DNA of 64,000 nt. Source: Theodoxus fluviatilis. Its lineage: Eukaryota > Mollusca > Gastropoda > Cycloneritida > Neritidae. Under the pieces are notes generated by a model. The model did no database searches and had not been told where the DNA came from. It worked only from the letters and a program-made list of their open reading frames with translations. The position numbers and the translations under genes were made by a program. Location of the stretch: contig JAWQFJ010001299.1 of assembly GCA_034096865.1 (NCBI GenBank), positions 1 through 64,000 on the forward strand, in the 5' to 3' direction. Positions 1 to 52,727 of the stretch are shown one piece after another. The number at the start of each line of letters is the position of its first letter. Positions within the stretch are counted from its first letter, which is position 1.

Positions 1-581
1 AAGAAGGGTGACAAAAAGCGCCTGACAAGCAAGCAAAAACATTATCCTACCCAAGAAAAAAAATCTGTAAGCACTGCTTGACTACAAGAAACTTGAAAAG
101 GATTCAAATATTATGAGTGCCCTCGGAATGCTTTCTGTTAATTTTGGGGTACATGATGATTGTGGCCAACATAAGCATTCAAACTACAAGATATTTCAGC
201 AAAACCCAGATAAAATTGTAAGGAAATGAATAAAGATGAAACTAAAATGTATCACTATCTACACACCTCACTTTTTACATTCATGATAAAGAAACTGTGT
301 TGAGTTGATATCTAATCAGAAATGTGTCAACAATAATATAAGGTACTTCTGGTGAGTAATTAAAAACAAAGTTTTGTAGCATCTAATCTAAGACATTATA
401 GAAGCATGCAAATGTGAAAAATCAAAGGATTAAATGTCACTTTCCTTCCTGCTGTGAGCTTCAACATGCAAAATATCAAGACAGGAATGAGCAACTTTGC
501 CTCAGCAATGAGTTCATCTGAGTTCAAAAAGCCAAGGTCAGAATAAGGCAATTCTGATATGCCACTATCAACAGAGACAGT
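1..581. other. intronic AT-rich DNA with no recognised feature
   Basis: If LAMTOR1 continues leftward out of the window, this stretch is part of its third intron. I looked on the minus strand for the next LAMTOR1 exon (the segment around the conserved IIDVS/HGMEQHEY region of that family) and did not find it. The sequence is AT-rich with no long ORF or tandem repeat. Confidence 0.4.
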
Positions 582-917
582 TCAGTCATCCTCTTCCTCT
601 CCAGTTCCCTCTCGTCTGCCACGCTTTGGAATTCTTCTGTAGTGCCCAACCTTGCTCACAGGCCAAATGGCATCCCACGTCACATCCTGGACAGTATAGG
701 TTCTCGATCTAATTCCGCCTTTCCCTCTGGTGGATGGACTGCAAACAACACATATCCTTTCCTTCTTTCCGAGACCGAAGTCCGAATCATTGTCGTTATC
801 CTCAATCTCGACATCAGGATTGTCTTTGCTATCTATTACAGCAGCAAGAACCTCAAATGCACTTTGTATACATCGTAATCGTTCAATCTCGCCAGACGTA
901 CTCGGTTGATCTGCCAT
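582..917 (-). CDS. unrecognised 111-codon ORF, acidic and basic blocks
   Basis: I do not recognise this protein. The ORF opens with MADQPSTSGE, has an acidic stretch around residues 35-48 (repeated D/E/N), a C-V-V-C pair near residues 56-59, a basic region ending in R-R-I-P-K-R-G-R-R, and an acidic C-terminus before a TGA stop. GC content is higher than in the surrounding AT-rich DNA, which favours a coding or once-coding origin. It lies in the presumed third intron of LAMTOR1 on the same strand. Acidic N-terminal segments also occur in the TTAA-flanked elements of this window, so it may be a first exon of a transposon gene, but I could not find flanking terminal repeats. No function is assigned. 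Confidence 0.3.
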   Translation of the reverse strand: MADQPSTSGEIERLRCIQSAFEVLAAVIDSKDNPDVEIEDNDNDSDFGLGKKERICVVCSPSTRGKGGIRSRTYTVQDVTWDAIWPVSKVGHYRRIPKRGRREGTGEEEDD

Positions 918-2235
918 TGTGGGTGGTCGAGCACATGCTTTGTTTACATTATGTTTCCCGCTTGGATCGCTATTTCTAGAGCCTTCTTTCCATGATCAGT
1001 TACTCAGCCAATGAAAACCTGTGTCTCAGAGGAAATATTACTGCGCTGCCACGGTTTTGGCTACGTAGATCACAGGTAGTGCTTCGTCTCCTCCGTTTAG
1101 TTCATACATATCAACGTGCGCAATGGCAATCAGTACGCTAATTCTATGAAGAATTCTTTCAAAACAAGCGCATACTGTGCTGAAATTGTTTATGTCACCC
1201 TTTCAAACGTATATTCTGACTAGATTGTTCTTGAAAATCTCTGAATCATTCGAGATTCGTTGTAATTGACGCTCCGCACATTCGCGGAAGTAAACGCACG
1301 TCGCCATCTTTGTTGACATGTTGCCCTCCGTGAGCGAAATAGGGGAGAAAACGATAACAAGCACTTTTGTGGGTCCAAATATGTGTTTATTTTCTTCCAA
1401 AATGAATATTATTTCGAGAAATGATGTAATCTGCCGTTTTAAGAACAGCACAATATCATTATCAACCACCAAAATTCTGAACCGACCAGGTCGGTTCAAG
1501 CAACCTGGCAACGATTCCTGAACCGACCAGATTGGTTCTTGGCACTCGGATGGTTAAAAAAAGCAATACTTGGATTGGGGACCTGATGTTTCATGGTGGA
1601 GTATTCATGGTTAGCAACTCCCTTTGGTACCAAGGAGCACATCCAGCAGAGAATCTTGAAGTCTACCAGAGAATAACAGGCAGCCATTGAAGTTCTTTCA
1701 GCCCTGATATCATGATATCATGGGTGTATGAGGGATAGCTGCGGCATCACTCACCATCTGGATGTCGGCAAGTGTGATGGCATTCAAGAGGAAGACTCAC
1801 CATCTGGATGTCTGCAAGGGACAGGGGTGCTGCAGACAGGATGGTTTGTGGTGCCGTGTTGCCAGCTGTCTGGGGAAGGCAAAAGAGGTGAGCCACTTCT
1901 GAACCGGTGGCAACCATGTTCAGTCGATTGCTGCAAGGAGAAATGACAACAATGACTGAAAATAGGAATGCTGTGTAGAATACATTGCATACCACCACTA
2001 TGAAAATGTGGACAAAAACACCCTAGGGTGAAATCAGCTATATATATCAATTTCATTCCATCAACAGTTAGATTGAAGCTGAATGCGTGGTGGCAAAGTG
2101 TAAACTCAGCTTTATTGGTTTTCTGGGCTCACATCACAACATTTTTCTTTTTAACTAGACAAATCATCAATTCACTACAGAACTATTCACTCACTTTTAT
2201 GATCAACTGATCAATCAATTAAAAAAATGCTCATG
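918..2235. other. non-coding stretch with short palindromes
   Basis: No coding feature is supported here. A 9+1+9 palindrome, GAACCGACC-A-GGTCGGTTC, lies at 1479-1497 and an imperfect copy follows at about 1521-1539. A short direct repeat built on CTCACCATCTGGATGTC occurs at about 1749 and 1797. The rest is unremarkable. Confidence 0.4.
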
Positions 2236-3021
2236 ACCAGGAACTATTTGTCACGGCTCAAGCGTATTGTTTTGCTTTGGCGGTTTTCCTGTTTTGTGTT
2301 TAGTTACTTTAAAGTCGAGCATGTGCAGCCTGTGATGCTGGGCAACAGATGCCATGACCTTGAAGGCAGTGAGACGCCTGTCCCGACTCATGCGCAGCTA
2401 GCACGAGAAAGGAAATCTGCACCACAGATCGTACAGTTGCCAGTCATCCACGTCACCCCAGAGAAACTCATCAGTGAGCAGCAGGGCGATTCGCAACTGA
2501 AGCGAATGCAAGAACTTGCAGACCGGCAAGACTCGATGCCTAACCAGTTCCTGTACCGTTGCCATCGAGTTAACCCTTTTCGACTGGATGCGACGCGCAC
2601 ATTACATCTCCCTTTCAGACCGGATGCGACGCGCACGTCGCATTTGACGGTGGTTGTGCCTCCATCGCATATACTAAAATAGCTATTGATATCACATGAT
2701 TACTGCTAGACATGCTGATAGCAGAGTCAAAATGCCTCCATTCAGCGTTTACAGATTGAAAATTGAGCTGGTAGGAGTGGAGAAATAAATTTTTATCCGT
2801 TAGGTTTCGAAAAAAGTTTATTTGTCGCCGAAAACCCGGGTGGCATTTGATAGTACTCCACTCCGATCGCTGTTCTAAAAATAGTCTTTGATATCACATG
2901 ACAGGCGCTAGGCATGCTGGAAAGCTTAGTGTATCCGCTTTCTTTCAGCACTTACAGATCAAAAATCGAGCAAGTAGGAGCTGAAATTTGATTTTTTTCC
3001 ACTTGAGTTTTTCCACGGAGT

Positions 3022-3453
3022 GATCCGTGAAGGGAGTGATATCGAAGCTGATTCAGATGAGGAGTTCGAAGCACTTTCGGGAGACTACTGTAGCGATTGT
3101 TTGAGTGCAGAACAGTCGCAGGAGTGGTTTGAGTTTCTGGAGGAGGAGGATGTCGAAGAGGAGTTTGAAGGATTCCAGGGAGAGTGGAAGTATGAGAACT
3201 TTAGACCATGCCTCCGCCATGATTTTCGTTGAAACCAGCCTTTCGACGAAAATCATGGCGGAGGCATGGTCTAAAGTTCTCATACTTCCACTCTCCCTGG
3301 AATCCTTCAAACTCCTCTTCGACATCCTCCTCCTCCAGAAACTCAAACCACTCCTGCGACTGTTCTGCACTCAAACGATCGCTACAGTAGTCTCCCGAAA
3401 GTGCTTCGAACTCCTCATCTGAATCAGCTTCGATATCACTCCCTTCACGGATC
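3022..3453. repeat. 208-bp inverted repeat with 16-bp spacer
   Basis: Positions 3022-3229 and 3246-3453 are reverse complements, with one mismatch seen by eye (near 3098/3377). The spacer is 3230-3245. A transcript through it would fold into a hairpin of roughly 200 bp. Both arms encode the same acidic peptide, with landmarks REGSDIEADSDEEFEALSG and FEFLEEEDVEEEF. Confidence 0.85.
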
Positions 3454-3500
3454 GCTGCAGGACCGTCAACCATGTTGCGCCGGATCAGATCTCTCCACAA
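3201..3500 (-). pseudogene. acidic N-terminal segment of a piggyBac-like transposase, duplicated
   Basis: The minus-strand ORF starts around 3500 (or at the internal Met near 3472) and runs through REGSDIEADSDEEFE and a Glu/Asp-rich block, then crosses the inverted-repeat spacer. The plus-strand copy starts at 3020 and lacks the natural N-terminus. Acidic N-terminal regions with an E-F-x-G-F-like motif are common in piggyBac-type transposases; that assignment rests mainly on the TTAA-flanked host element. No DDD catalytic core follows, so this is a truncated fragment. Confidence 0.45.
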
Positions 3501-4101
3501 AAACGATCGTTTCTTCGCTTGTAATCACTTGATTTTGAAGGTACCCTGATATTTTGCATACTTTAAGCTTTCAAAAAGTGTTTGAATCTTGTCGATACGT
3601 TGAATATAAGTTGAGTTATATACTTTTTGTTGGCAATATCTTTCAAATGCCGAAAGGACAAATTTCTGAGATTTTTACATATATATGTGTACATTATCTG
3701 TCATAATATTTTGCCAACTGCTCTGATTCTTTTGAAATGTTAATTGCAAATGCAAAAATGAATCAGCTTCAAAACTATTTTAAAGTTTTTACTGTTTCAA
3801 TGAGAATAAGTTGAGTTGAAGTGTATTTTGGAGCCAAAAAATTATGTGCTCTTGAAAATTTTTCACTTTTGTCACCTTTCCAATTTTTTACAGGAAAATG
3901 TACTCTAGGAGCTGCAGTCATCATGTAGTGAAGTAGATTATTTATTTACCTTTCTAACGTTTTTAGATCTTGTTTCTAGGATGTGTAGAAGAGAAGAAAT
4001 AATGTTTTGAATAAAGGATGTCAACTTCTTTTTTTATATGGAAAAACCCTCAGGTTTTAGGGAGGCTTTTTCATCATGCACTGTAGGTCGTAATGGGTTA
4101 A

Positions 4102-4883
4102 GCAAGGAAACCGGTCCAAACAAGTAGTGGTTCCTACATGTCTGCTAAAAGATGTCATATATGTCGCCCATGACAATCCCATGGCGGGTTACCTTGGTTT
4201 CCGTAGGACGAGACAGTGCATCTGGGCCAATTTCTATTGGCCAGGGATAAGTTCGGACATCAGGCGATATACACGTTCCTGTAACGTGTGTCAGCGCACA
4301 ACTCCTAAGGGAGTCACCAGAAAGGTCCCTCTGGGCAGGGTAGTTCTTCCTTCTACCCCCTTTGAAAAGATTGCCATTGATTTGATCGGGCCAATCTTAC
4401 CAGCCTCCAATCAAGGCAGCAAATATGTACTGGTGTTGGTAGACTATACCACTAGGTACCCCATGGCCACACCACTGAAGAATATTGATGCCAAGACAGT
4501 AGCGGAGGCCATGTGGAACATGTGGTCCGAGGTCGGCATACCCAAAGAGATTGTCACAGATCAGTGCACAGTTCACTGGAGAGGTGATGACGGAACTTAA
4601 CAGGCTGTCTTTGCACGGCACCACCGTATCCCCATACCATGCACAGTCTAATGGACTCTTGGAGTGTTTCAACGCCACTTTAAAAGCAATGCTGCGCCGG
4701 CTGGCAATCGAGCAGCCAAGGGAATGGGACCGATTTATCCCAGCCTTGCTCTTCGCCTACAGAGAAGTACCACAAGAGTCTACTGGCTTCTCACCATTCG
4801 AACTACTATATGGGCGTCAAACACTAAATCAGGATGCCCATTTAACAGTATGCAAAAGCTACTGGAGGAGAGAGACAAGATAA
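4102..4883 (+). pseudogene. gypsy integrase fragment, frameshifted
   Basis: The 5' part shows an H2C2 integrase zinc finger: a His-Asn pair in the HDNPMAGYLG region and a C-N-V-C pair about 30 residues later. The rve catalytic core follows, with its first Asp in IAIDLIGP and its second in IVTDQ. A one-base shift at about 4564 moves the rest into another frame. That frame carries the SNGLLECFN segment with the catalytic Glu and the block usually following it, up to FELLYGR. After about 4850 the match decays and no chromodomain or LTR follows. The three DDE acidic residues are still recognisable, but the frameshift means no intact enzyme is encoded. Confidence 0.8.
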
Positions 4884-4905
4884 AAAGAGCCGCAACTTAC
4901 TGGAA

Positions 4906-5634
4906 CACCCTGATTTTGTCATGATAATCATGGGGTTCTAATGGTTGTGATTCACCTGAGGCAACATCAATCACGTCACTGAAACATACAACAAATTTGT
5001 GTTGCACACTCATCACCTAAGCATTCCAAACTGCTACATTCAGCATCCTCACCAAAATACATCCTCAGTGACCAATATTTTCATTAATGATTGGGGGGGG
5101 GGGGGGGGGGGGGGGAATTGAGGAGTGATCACCACTACAAAAGGGGTATCATTATTTCATCATTCACTTGCAAACATCACAAAGACACATTAAGATATCA
5201 CATTATCAATAATATTGACAAAACCATTTCATACTGCAAAATTTGTAAACAAGCATTCATGATTGCAAAACTGCACACAGGACAGGGTGGCCTAATAAAT
5301 TGTATCTTCTTTCAAACAAAATAATATTGAAAAAAAACTAAGCAGTTTAATCAACCTTCATTATGTCTTTTAAACTTGTAAGGAATGCTGCATGAAAATT
5401 TCTGCAAATCCACATTCAATCACTCTGAAAACAAGTATGGGACAAAAGCAATACTTTCTGAAAAGTCCATGTGTTCATGCAAGTGAAGAAAAAAAGAGTG
5501 CTGACAAATTCAAAGCTCAATACTTTCAGTGCTGCCATGACAGTCTACAAAATAAAGTTACCACTTCTATGTGGTAACTTTAATGCTTGTCTTGTGGCTT
5601 AAACTCCCTTTTTCTTTCACCCCTTGTCATGGTA
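4906..5634. other. AT-rich stretch with a poly-G run
   Basis: This stretch lies between the gypsy remnant and the LAMTOR1 donor triplication. A run of 23 G lies at 5093-5115. I see no coding, RNA or transposon signature. Confidence 0.4.
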
Positions 5635-5823
5635 CCAACAACTGAACCCTGAATGGGGCAGGATCATACTCACAGGGAAGTCTTCTGAATAATACTGCCA
5701 ACAACTGAACCCTGAATGGGGCAGGATCATACTCACAGGGAAGTCTTCTGAATAATACTGCCAACAACTGAACCCTGAATGGGGCAGGATCATACTCACA
5801 GGGAAGTCTTCTGAATAATACTG
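5635..5823. repeat. three tandem 63-bp units containing the LAMTOR1 exon 3 splice donor
   Basis: Units at 5635-5697, 5698-5760 and 5761-5823 are identical by eye. On the minus strand each contains the last 24 nt of LAMTOR1 exon 3, a GTGAGT splice donor, and about 33 nt of intron. Only the rightmost copy (donor at 5799) is attached to the rest of exon 3. The other two donors lie at 5736 and 5673. Reading through the first donor gives CTG-TGA, an immediate in-frame stop. Confidence 0.85.
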
Positions 5824-5883
5824 GTGAGGGCAGATTGCTCGTCCCTGTTGTTGACATTCTGATCTGTGTAATCAGTGGTGCTT
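5800..5883 (-). CDS. LAMTOR1: LAMTOR1 exon 3
   Basis: The acceptor TTTCAG is followed by 84 nt encoding a segment ending NRDEQSALTSIIQKTS, then the donor GTGAGT. The DEQ-AL-S-I motif corresponds to the family's DEQALLSSIL. The last 24 nt and the donor are repeated twice more downstream. Confidence 0.8.
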
Positions 5884-6035
5884 CTGAAATCCAGCATAAC
5901 ATTTTCATTACTAGGCTGAGTAGGCATTCCACAGAAAATATAAGAAAAGTGATGTTCCATTTCTGCCTAGTAAATGTTGCGAAGGAATGTGAAATGCCTG
6001 CGGATGTGAATGTAATGTAAAGTGCCTGGGAAAGG

Positions 6036-6067
<32 letters not shown>

Positions 6068-6943
6068 TTTCCCTCCTTTATAAGAGGAGGGTCAGAATGA
6101 GTCAGCGCCTCCTTTGTCTGTGAGAGGGGGTGGAGGTGATTTCTGCCTGGTCAGCACTCAGAGGGTCAGAATGAGTCAGCAGAATGCTAGGGGGTGGGGG
6201 TGGGGGGTGGGGGGGGAAGGGGGACTGGAAACTCCCTATTCCCCTATGCAGTAAGCATCTGACCACCGATTGGTCCTCGACGGCCAGGGAGGGCGGGAGT
6301 CCCCTCTAGTGGCAGCTGAGAATACTCTTGAACCCAAGCACAGCACTATATAAACGTATGTACATGATAACATGAGAGACTGGAGACTGGTGACTGAGGA
6401 CCCAACATAAAGATGGATGCCAGTTTTTAGGAAACAGATATTGGTTAAATTGATCGTTCCTGTTTGGGCGCAAATAATGCATTAAAACACATAGTAAATT
6501 ACAATCAAGTACCTGCACATCAAAGGCTAGTACACATACCCATACTGAAAATCTATTTATTCGATCTAATATAGCAATGCAACAAATTAACGAACATTCT
6601 TACAGATCATTCAAAAATTGGCAAACCACTCGTTCTTTACTGACAGGGAGACTTACGTGGGGTTGGGTTGATGATCTCGCTGTTGAGAAGACAGCAGAGG
6701 CTCTCTTTCACGATCTATATCAGACTGAAAGAAAGAAGGTATGAAAAATCACTGTCAAGCTGACAAATGCTGAAATGGACCTAATTCGGTTGGTCTCTGC
6801 CAATGGTGGTCACGTCCCACGAAGCGTCAAATGGTCGGCACTTAGACATCAACCTTAAAACGGACATGTATGCAAAGGCTAATGCAAATTACAGTACTTA
6901 CGTAGGAGTCCTTGTCTCTTTCATCACTAAAGCAGCAACCCAT
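5800..6943 (-). CDS. LAMTOR1: LAMTOR1 (p18), Ragulator lysosomal anchor, 5' three exons only
   Basis: LAMTOR1 anchors the Ragulator complex to late endosome/lysosome membranes, where it recruits Rag GTPases and mTORC1. The coding exons here are 6943-6902, 6724-6657 and 5883-5800, all with AG/GT borders and phases that join to 64 residues. The N-terminus is MGCCFSDERDKD: Gly2 is the myristoylation site, with Cys3 and Cys4 as palmitoylation candidates, as in the vertebrate protein that begins MGCC. A DREREPLL block and a later RDEQSALTSIIQKTS block match the family's DREER-LLL and DEQALLSSILAKTA segments. The remaining two thirds of the protein must lie left of position 1. The third intron has collected a gypsy remnant, a TTAA element and a splice-donor triplication. 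The gene is divergent from NARS2, 238 bp away. Confidence 0.82.
5884..6656. other. LAMTOR1 intron 2 with G-rich tracts
   Basis: A run of 29 G lies at 6038-6066, and a second G-rich block of GGGGGTGGGG type lies at about 6189-6219. The plus strand therefore has quadruplex-forming potential; the transcript strand of LAMTOR1 is C-rich here. A GGGTCAGAATGAGTCAGC word is repeated at about 6089 and 6163. Confidence 0.6.
6657..6724 (-). CDS. LAMTOR1: LAMTOR1 exon 2
   Basis: A pyrimidine-rich acceptor (CTTTCTTTCAG) precedes 68 nt encoding a segment that includes SDIDREREPLLSS, and the donor GTAAGT follows. The exon ends after two bases of a codon, which matches exon 3. Confidence 0.82.
6902..6943 (-). 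CDS. LAMTOR1: LAMTOR1 exon 1 (coding part)
   Basis: Fourteen codons, MGCCFSDERDKDSY, followed by the donor GTAAGT (GT at 6901-6900). The ATG was chosen because the lipid-modification signal MGCC must be N-terminal. Confidence 0.82.
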
Positions 6944-7181
6944 CTTTAGAATACACCATCAGATCATGCACAGTGAGCAATGTTATCTCTTCTCCCTCTG
7001 CTACTTCGGAGAAGTCTCACTACCACTCACATGACTCTACCCGCGCACTGAATAATTTTCTTTATCGTCAATAAAATCTTAAACTTACACCAATGATTAC
7101 AAATTAACATCTTAGTTTATTATTAAATAAAATTCAATCTCTCTAATTTTTAAAAAGCAACTACTACAGAATCACTGCTGT
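6944..7181. promoter_or_regulatory. putative bidirectional LAMTOR1/NARS2 promoter
   Basis: Only 238 bp separate the two ATG codons, which are read away from each other, so both 5' UTRs and the core promoters must fit here unless an upstream non-coding exon exists. The DNA is AT-rich. A CCAAT pentamer occurs on the plus strand near 7093. No clear TATA box is placed at a convincing distance for either gene. Transcription start sites cannot be located from sequence alone. Confidence 0.6.
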
Positions 7182-49263
<42,082 letters not shown>

Positions 49264-50140
49264 CCTTGACATGACCTTGTCAGGTGCTCCAAGAAAACGA
49301 CTGTCTCCAGGCATTGGAATGCTTGAGGACTGCATGCTGCTGCCAAGGCTGAGGCATCAAAGATGGCAGCATGCAAAGTCTCTTCAAAAAGGAAACTGTT
49401 TGGAAGAATTATGAAGAAATGAAAAATTTGTCTCAAAGCAATGTGTAATCATGAAATGGTCATACAAAATATCTGAAGATTGCACTGAAAGCCTCCTTTA
49501 CAATGATGTGCCATGTGACTTCTGGAAGTCGTCCACTTCACATGGAGAGTGTGAAAAAAGCATGCCAAGAAAGTCAGAAAGAGTCTTCATCTCAAACATG
49601 AAGAGAAATGATTCACCATGATGAAGTGCTTTGGAAAAAATGCACAGACCTAGGAAATTACATGACATTGGACTATTATTAATGATTGCTGTAATCACAC
49701 AGGTGCACACCTTGCGTGCACTGGTCCAACCTAACACCTGGGGCTATGCCACTGTTGACTAAAAAGTGACCTGTATAGGTTTCAAGGTGTGAACAGTGTG
49801 ATCAACCCTGTGTGTCAGATTGATTTATGGAAAAACCTAAAATCAGTCCCGTTTGAAAGTAAGTTCTTAGAACTGCAAGATATGTGATGAGAATTGCATG
49901 ATATATTGTGCCTGAACAGAGAGTTGTCTTGTTTGCTGGGCAAGGATGGTTAACAGAGGAGGTAGGGCAAGTGTGCAGACATAGTTATTGGAGAGCTGAA
50001 GTACAGGAATGATTAAATGGGTGAAGGACAGTATTAAATCATTTCACACAAGGGAGCAAGACTTCAATGGTACCTTTTTATCATGTTCTGCTTGAGGAAA
50101 AATGACAACAAATCCCAAATAAATTTGTCAACATTTATTG
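49264..50140 (+). other. NARS2: probable NARS2 3' UTR
   Basis: No AATAAA occurs between the stop codon and 50118, and no repeat interrupts this segment. It is therefore the simplest 3' UTR, about 0.87 kb. The extent is inferred. Confidence 0.5.
50118..50123 (+). terminator. NARS2: candidate polyadenylation signal for NARS2
   Basis: The first AATAAA after the stop codon, followed by T-rich sequence (TTTGTCAACATTTATT). Confidence 0.5.
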
Positions 50141-50455
50141 CTTGCTTAGCTGAACATTATCTCTGGATGTGTTGACAAACAATCATTTGACAATAGACAC
50201 TAAATGAATTAAACATATGGCTACAACATTTATTGGCTGTGTTTGCTGTCTATGACACTTCCTCCTTTCACAATGCTGTGAGCCCTTGATGCCACACATT
50301 GAACAATGAACCGACTTTGTTTGCGTCCACCACGAAGCAAGTCTGCTGCTGAAATATGGCTGTAGCATAGGAAGATATTCTTCTCTTTCCTTATGGTAAA
50401 ATAGATAATAAGTAATAAAAATGAAGAGATTTACATGTGGCATCTGCTGCGAGAT

Positions 50456-50486
<31 letters not shown>

Positions 50487-51669
50487 CACTCGATGGAACT
50501 CATTCTAGCTTTCAGGGCCAGCTTCCACAGCTTGCTGGACAAAGGCTGCTTCTACAAATGAATCTTTAATATGTAGAACTGCTTCCACAACTAAATCTTT
50601 GGTAAGTAAAATGTATCCACAACTGATACAAGAACTTAGCAAGCAAAGACACCCATCTGAAGGGGAACTTCTATTAAGCCTGATGTCCACCCATCCCCAC
50701 AGACCTCATCATGCCAAGTTCCTCATTTTGTTTGTCGTGATTGTGCATAGTGTTCATGTTCAACCCATAAACAACATCTATAAGTCAATATTTAAAGAAA
50801 AAAGCACACTCACTGGCTAAGGCTACTCTCAAAGGAGAATAATACAAGGATGCTACAGAAACCATTGAACCCAGTTGCAACATAATATTGATTTTTTGCT
50901 GATGCCCAGGTAGCAATTTTCAAAATCTATGATCTGAATTAGTGCCTCTTGCACTTAAGTGGGGACATGGTACTGCAAACTCACTATTTCCTTCAATTTG
51001 GTGGACATTGGGGATCTCTGGAAATGTGTACTGTCCAACAATGTACTAACGTTGGCCATTATTAGCATGGAATGTGTCTCAAAATGCACACAAAACTTTT
51101 AAAACCACACAGACTTTTACTTGGGAGTTGGTTAGAAAAAGCAGAAGTCAAGATTTCTCTAGGAATTTACCCGTTATGAAACTAATAAGAGGCCTGGTGT
51201 GTCAATTCTTACTCCCAACCCTTTCCAGAAGATGTAGTGAAAGTACAGATTTTCTCTCCTATGTTTCACAATGGAGAGAAAGCTCTCCCACATGTCAACA
51301 GGAGTAAGGATATTGACAAACTAAATGTTTGATCTTTGTTCCTCCATTTCTCAAAATATAGTTTTTGTACCATATACAAATCAAAGGAGAAATATGGGGC
51401 TACATTACAGCCCCATAATTTTGTGGATTTATTCTTTGTTTTGTTTTCTCAACTTTGTCAGGATCACAAATGTTGTTGAAACAGGTAAAATGTGTATATA
51501 AAAATGGAATGTTTTTGACATATGGGATAGTGGATATGAAATAATGTAAAAATTATTTACACTCCATAGAAATAGATTCCAACCTGATAAATTGTGAAAA
51601 TGATGTGTAACTTACTGAAGATGAAAAACTTTAGAAGTTAACTTTTATAGTTTTGGAGTTTAGTATTCT
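50141..51669. other. intergenic DNA without recognised genes
   Basis: A run of 28 C lies at 50456-50483. Short ORFs have no recognisable domain. No transposon ends seen. Confidence 0.4.
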
Positions 51670-51673
51670 TCAA

Positions 51674-52473
51674 CCTTTAGAACGCCAGTTATTTGGGGCC
51701 CTTTTTCCCCCTACAGCCAGATTATTTTTTCAGCATAAAGGAAAAACAAAGACAAGAGTGCAAGCAGCCTTGAAAGTTATCAGAAATTGCTATCTGACAA
51801 AGCAGGGACACTGATACAAAGGCAGTGTTCAGTACTTGCAATTGTTCTTCATTTCGTATCTATTTACGTTTGGTCAGAGAAGACAGCGTCCATTGTCGAA
51901 GGCAAGAATATTCTCCCACTCCCCCTGTGTTCTTTGACAACATCTGAGCCTGGTATCGGTTTGTTTCTTCTACAATTCCATCTCAGACAGTCCATCCGGA
52001 ACAAAAGCTGGGCCGGGCTCAACAGTAATCGATGGTAACCACTGATGGTCATATCTGTTCAGAGCAATCGTTGGAATTTCTTCCTCACACGCTGAAACCT
52101 CTGAATCATGCACTACGTTTGACTCTCGGACATTATGTTCCCTCTTCATCCTCAAACCCCAAAAACTGCTCCTCCGAGTCAGAATGACAGAAAAATTCTA
52201 CTAATACCTCATAGTCTATGACGACGTAAACAAAACTTGAACTGTGTCGATCGATCACAGGAAAAAATTATCAGAAATTTTTTTAATAGCCCGAGCAGAT
52301 GTGAAAACTTGGTCTCTTTCGTGTACTCAACTGTCGAAAGAGCTCTCAAAGTCCCACAACTCTTAGATACTGTCTCTATAAATAGGCCCTATCATTTGGG
52401 CAGATAGATCCGCCTGCGGCTGTTCAGGAAAGAAAGCACGTGGCTGATACATCTGCCCGCGGCGCTCTAAAGG
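51674..52473 (-). mobile_element. TTAA-flanked piggyBac-like element 4
   Basis: The 800-bp element has inverted ends CCTTTAGAACGCC and, from the right, CCTTTAGAGCGCC (12 of 13). The right flank is TTAA (52474-52477); the left is TCAA (51670-51673), one change from TTAA. It carries a decayed N-terminal coding segment on the minus strand and no catalytic domain. Confidence 0.65.
51910..52190 (-). pseudogene. frameshifted N-terminal segment of a piggyBac-like protein
   Basis: The minus strand encodes DSEEQFLGFEDEE (about 52140-52180). After a frame change it encodes SEVSACEEEIPTIALNRYDH and WLPSITVEPGPAFVPDGLSE. The acidic run with an F-x-G-F motif and the W-x-P region before a P-G-P segment resemble piggyBac-type N-termini. 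The shift and absence of downstream domains make it non-functional. Confidence 0.45.
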
Positions 52474-52622
52474 TTAATGTGGTGCAAGTGGCAGCCTGGC
52501 AACCATGGGGTTTAGAAACTTTTAGTATCATGCATGTGTGTCTATGATGAGATGGGGCTTCATATCAGCCCTACAGTAACTGTCATTTTACCCCTTAAAT
52601 GCTCTGACTTATTCATAATTTA

Positions 52623-52727
52623 TGCTCCATTCACATCTGACATACTCATATGCTCCATTCGCATCTGACATACTCATATGCTCCATTCGCATCTGACATA
52701 CTCATATGCTCCATTCACATCTGACCT
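52623..52727 (+). repeat. 28-bp tandem repeat, about 4 copies
   Basis: Unit ATGCTCCATTCGCATCTGAC then ATACTCAT, with CGC/CAC variation. Confidence 0.88.

Larger units (their letters stand above)
2574..4097. mobile_element. TTAA-flanked piggyBac-like element 1 (non-autonomous)
   Basis: The 1.52-kb insert is flanked by TTAA on both sides (2570-2573 and 4098-4101). Its ends begin CCCTTTTCGAC and, read inward from the right, CCCATTACGAC; CCC next to TTAA is the classic piggyBac signature. Subterminal direct repeats of GGATGCGACGCGCAC occur at about 2587 and 2622. Two approximately 100-bp internal segments starting near 2683 and 2883 are related direct repeats. It carries an acidic coding segment in a large inverted duplication (3022-3453). 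No transposase catalytic domain is visible, so it should be immobile without a helper. It is inserted in the gypsy pol remnant. Confidence 0.65.
2300..4905 (+). mobile_element. Ty3/gypsy-type LTR retrotransposon pol remnant, interrupted
   Basis: Two blocks of a gypsy-like pol gene lie on the plus strand. The left block (about 2330-2573) corresponds to the linker between RNase H and integrase. The right block (4102 to about 4883) is integrase. They are separated by a TTAA-flanked DNA transposon (2574-4097). If that insertion and one TTAA copy are ignored, the reading frame passes from block to block without a shift, so the retroelement was there first. No LTRs, protease or reverse transcriptase are visible, so this is a fragment. 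It lies in the presumed third intron of LAMTOR1, opposite in orientation. Confidence 0.75.
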
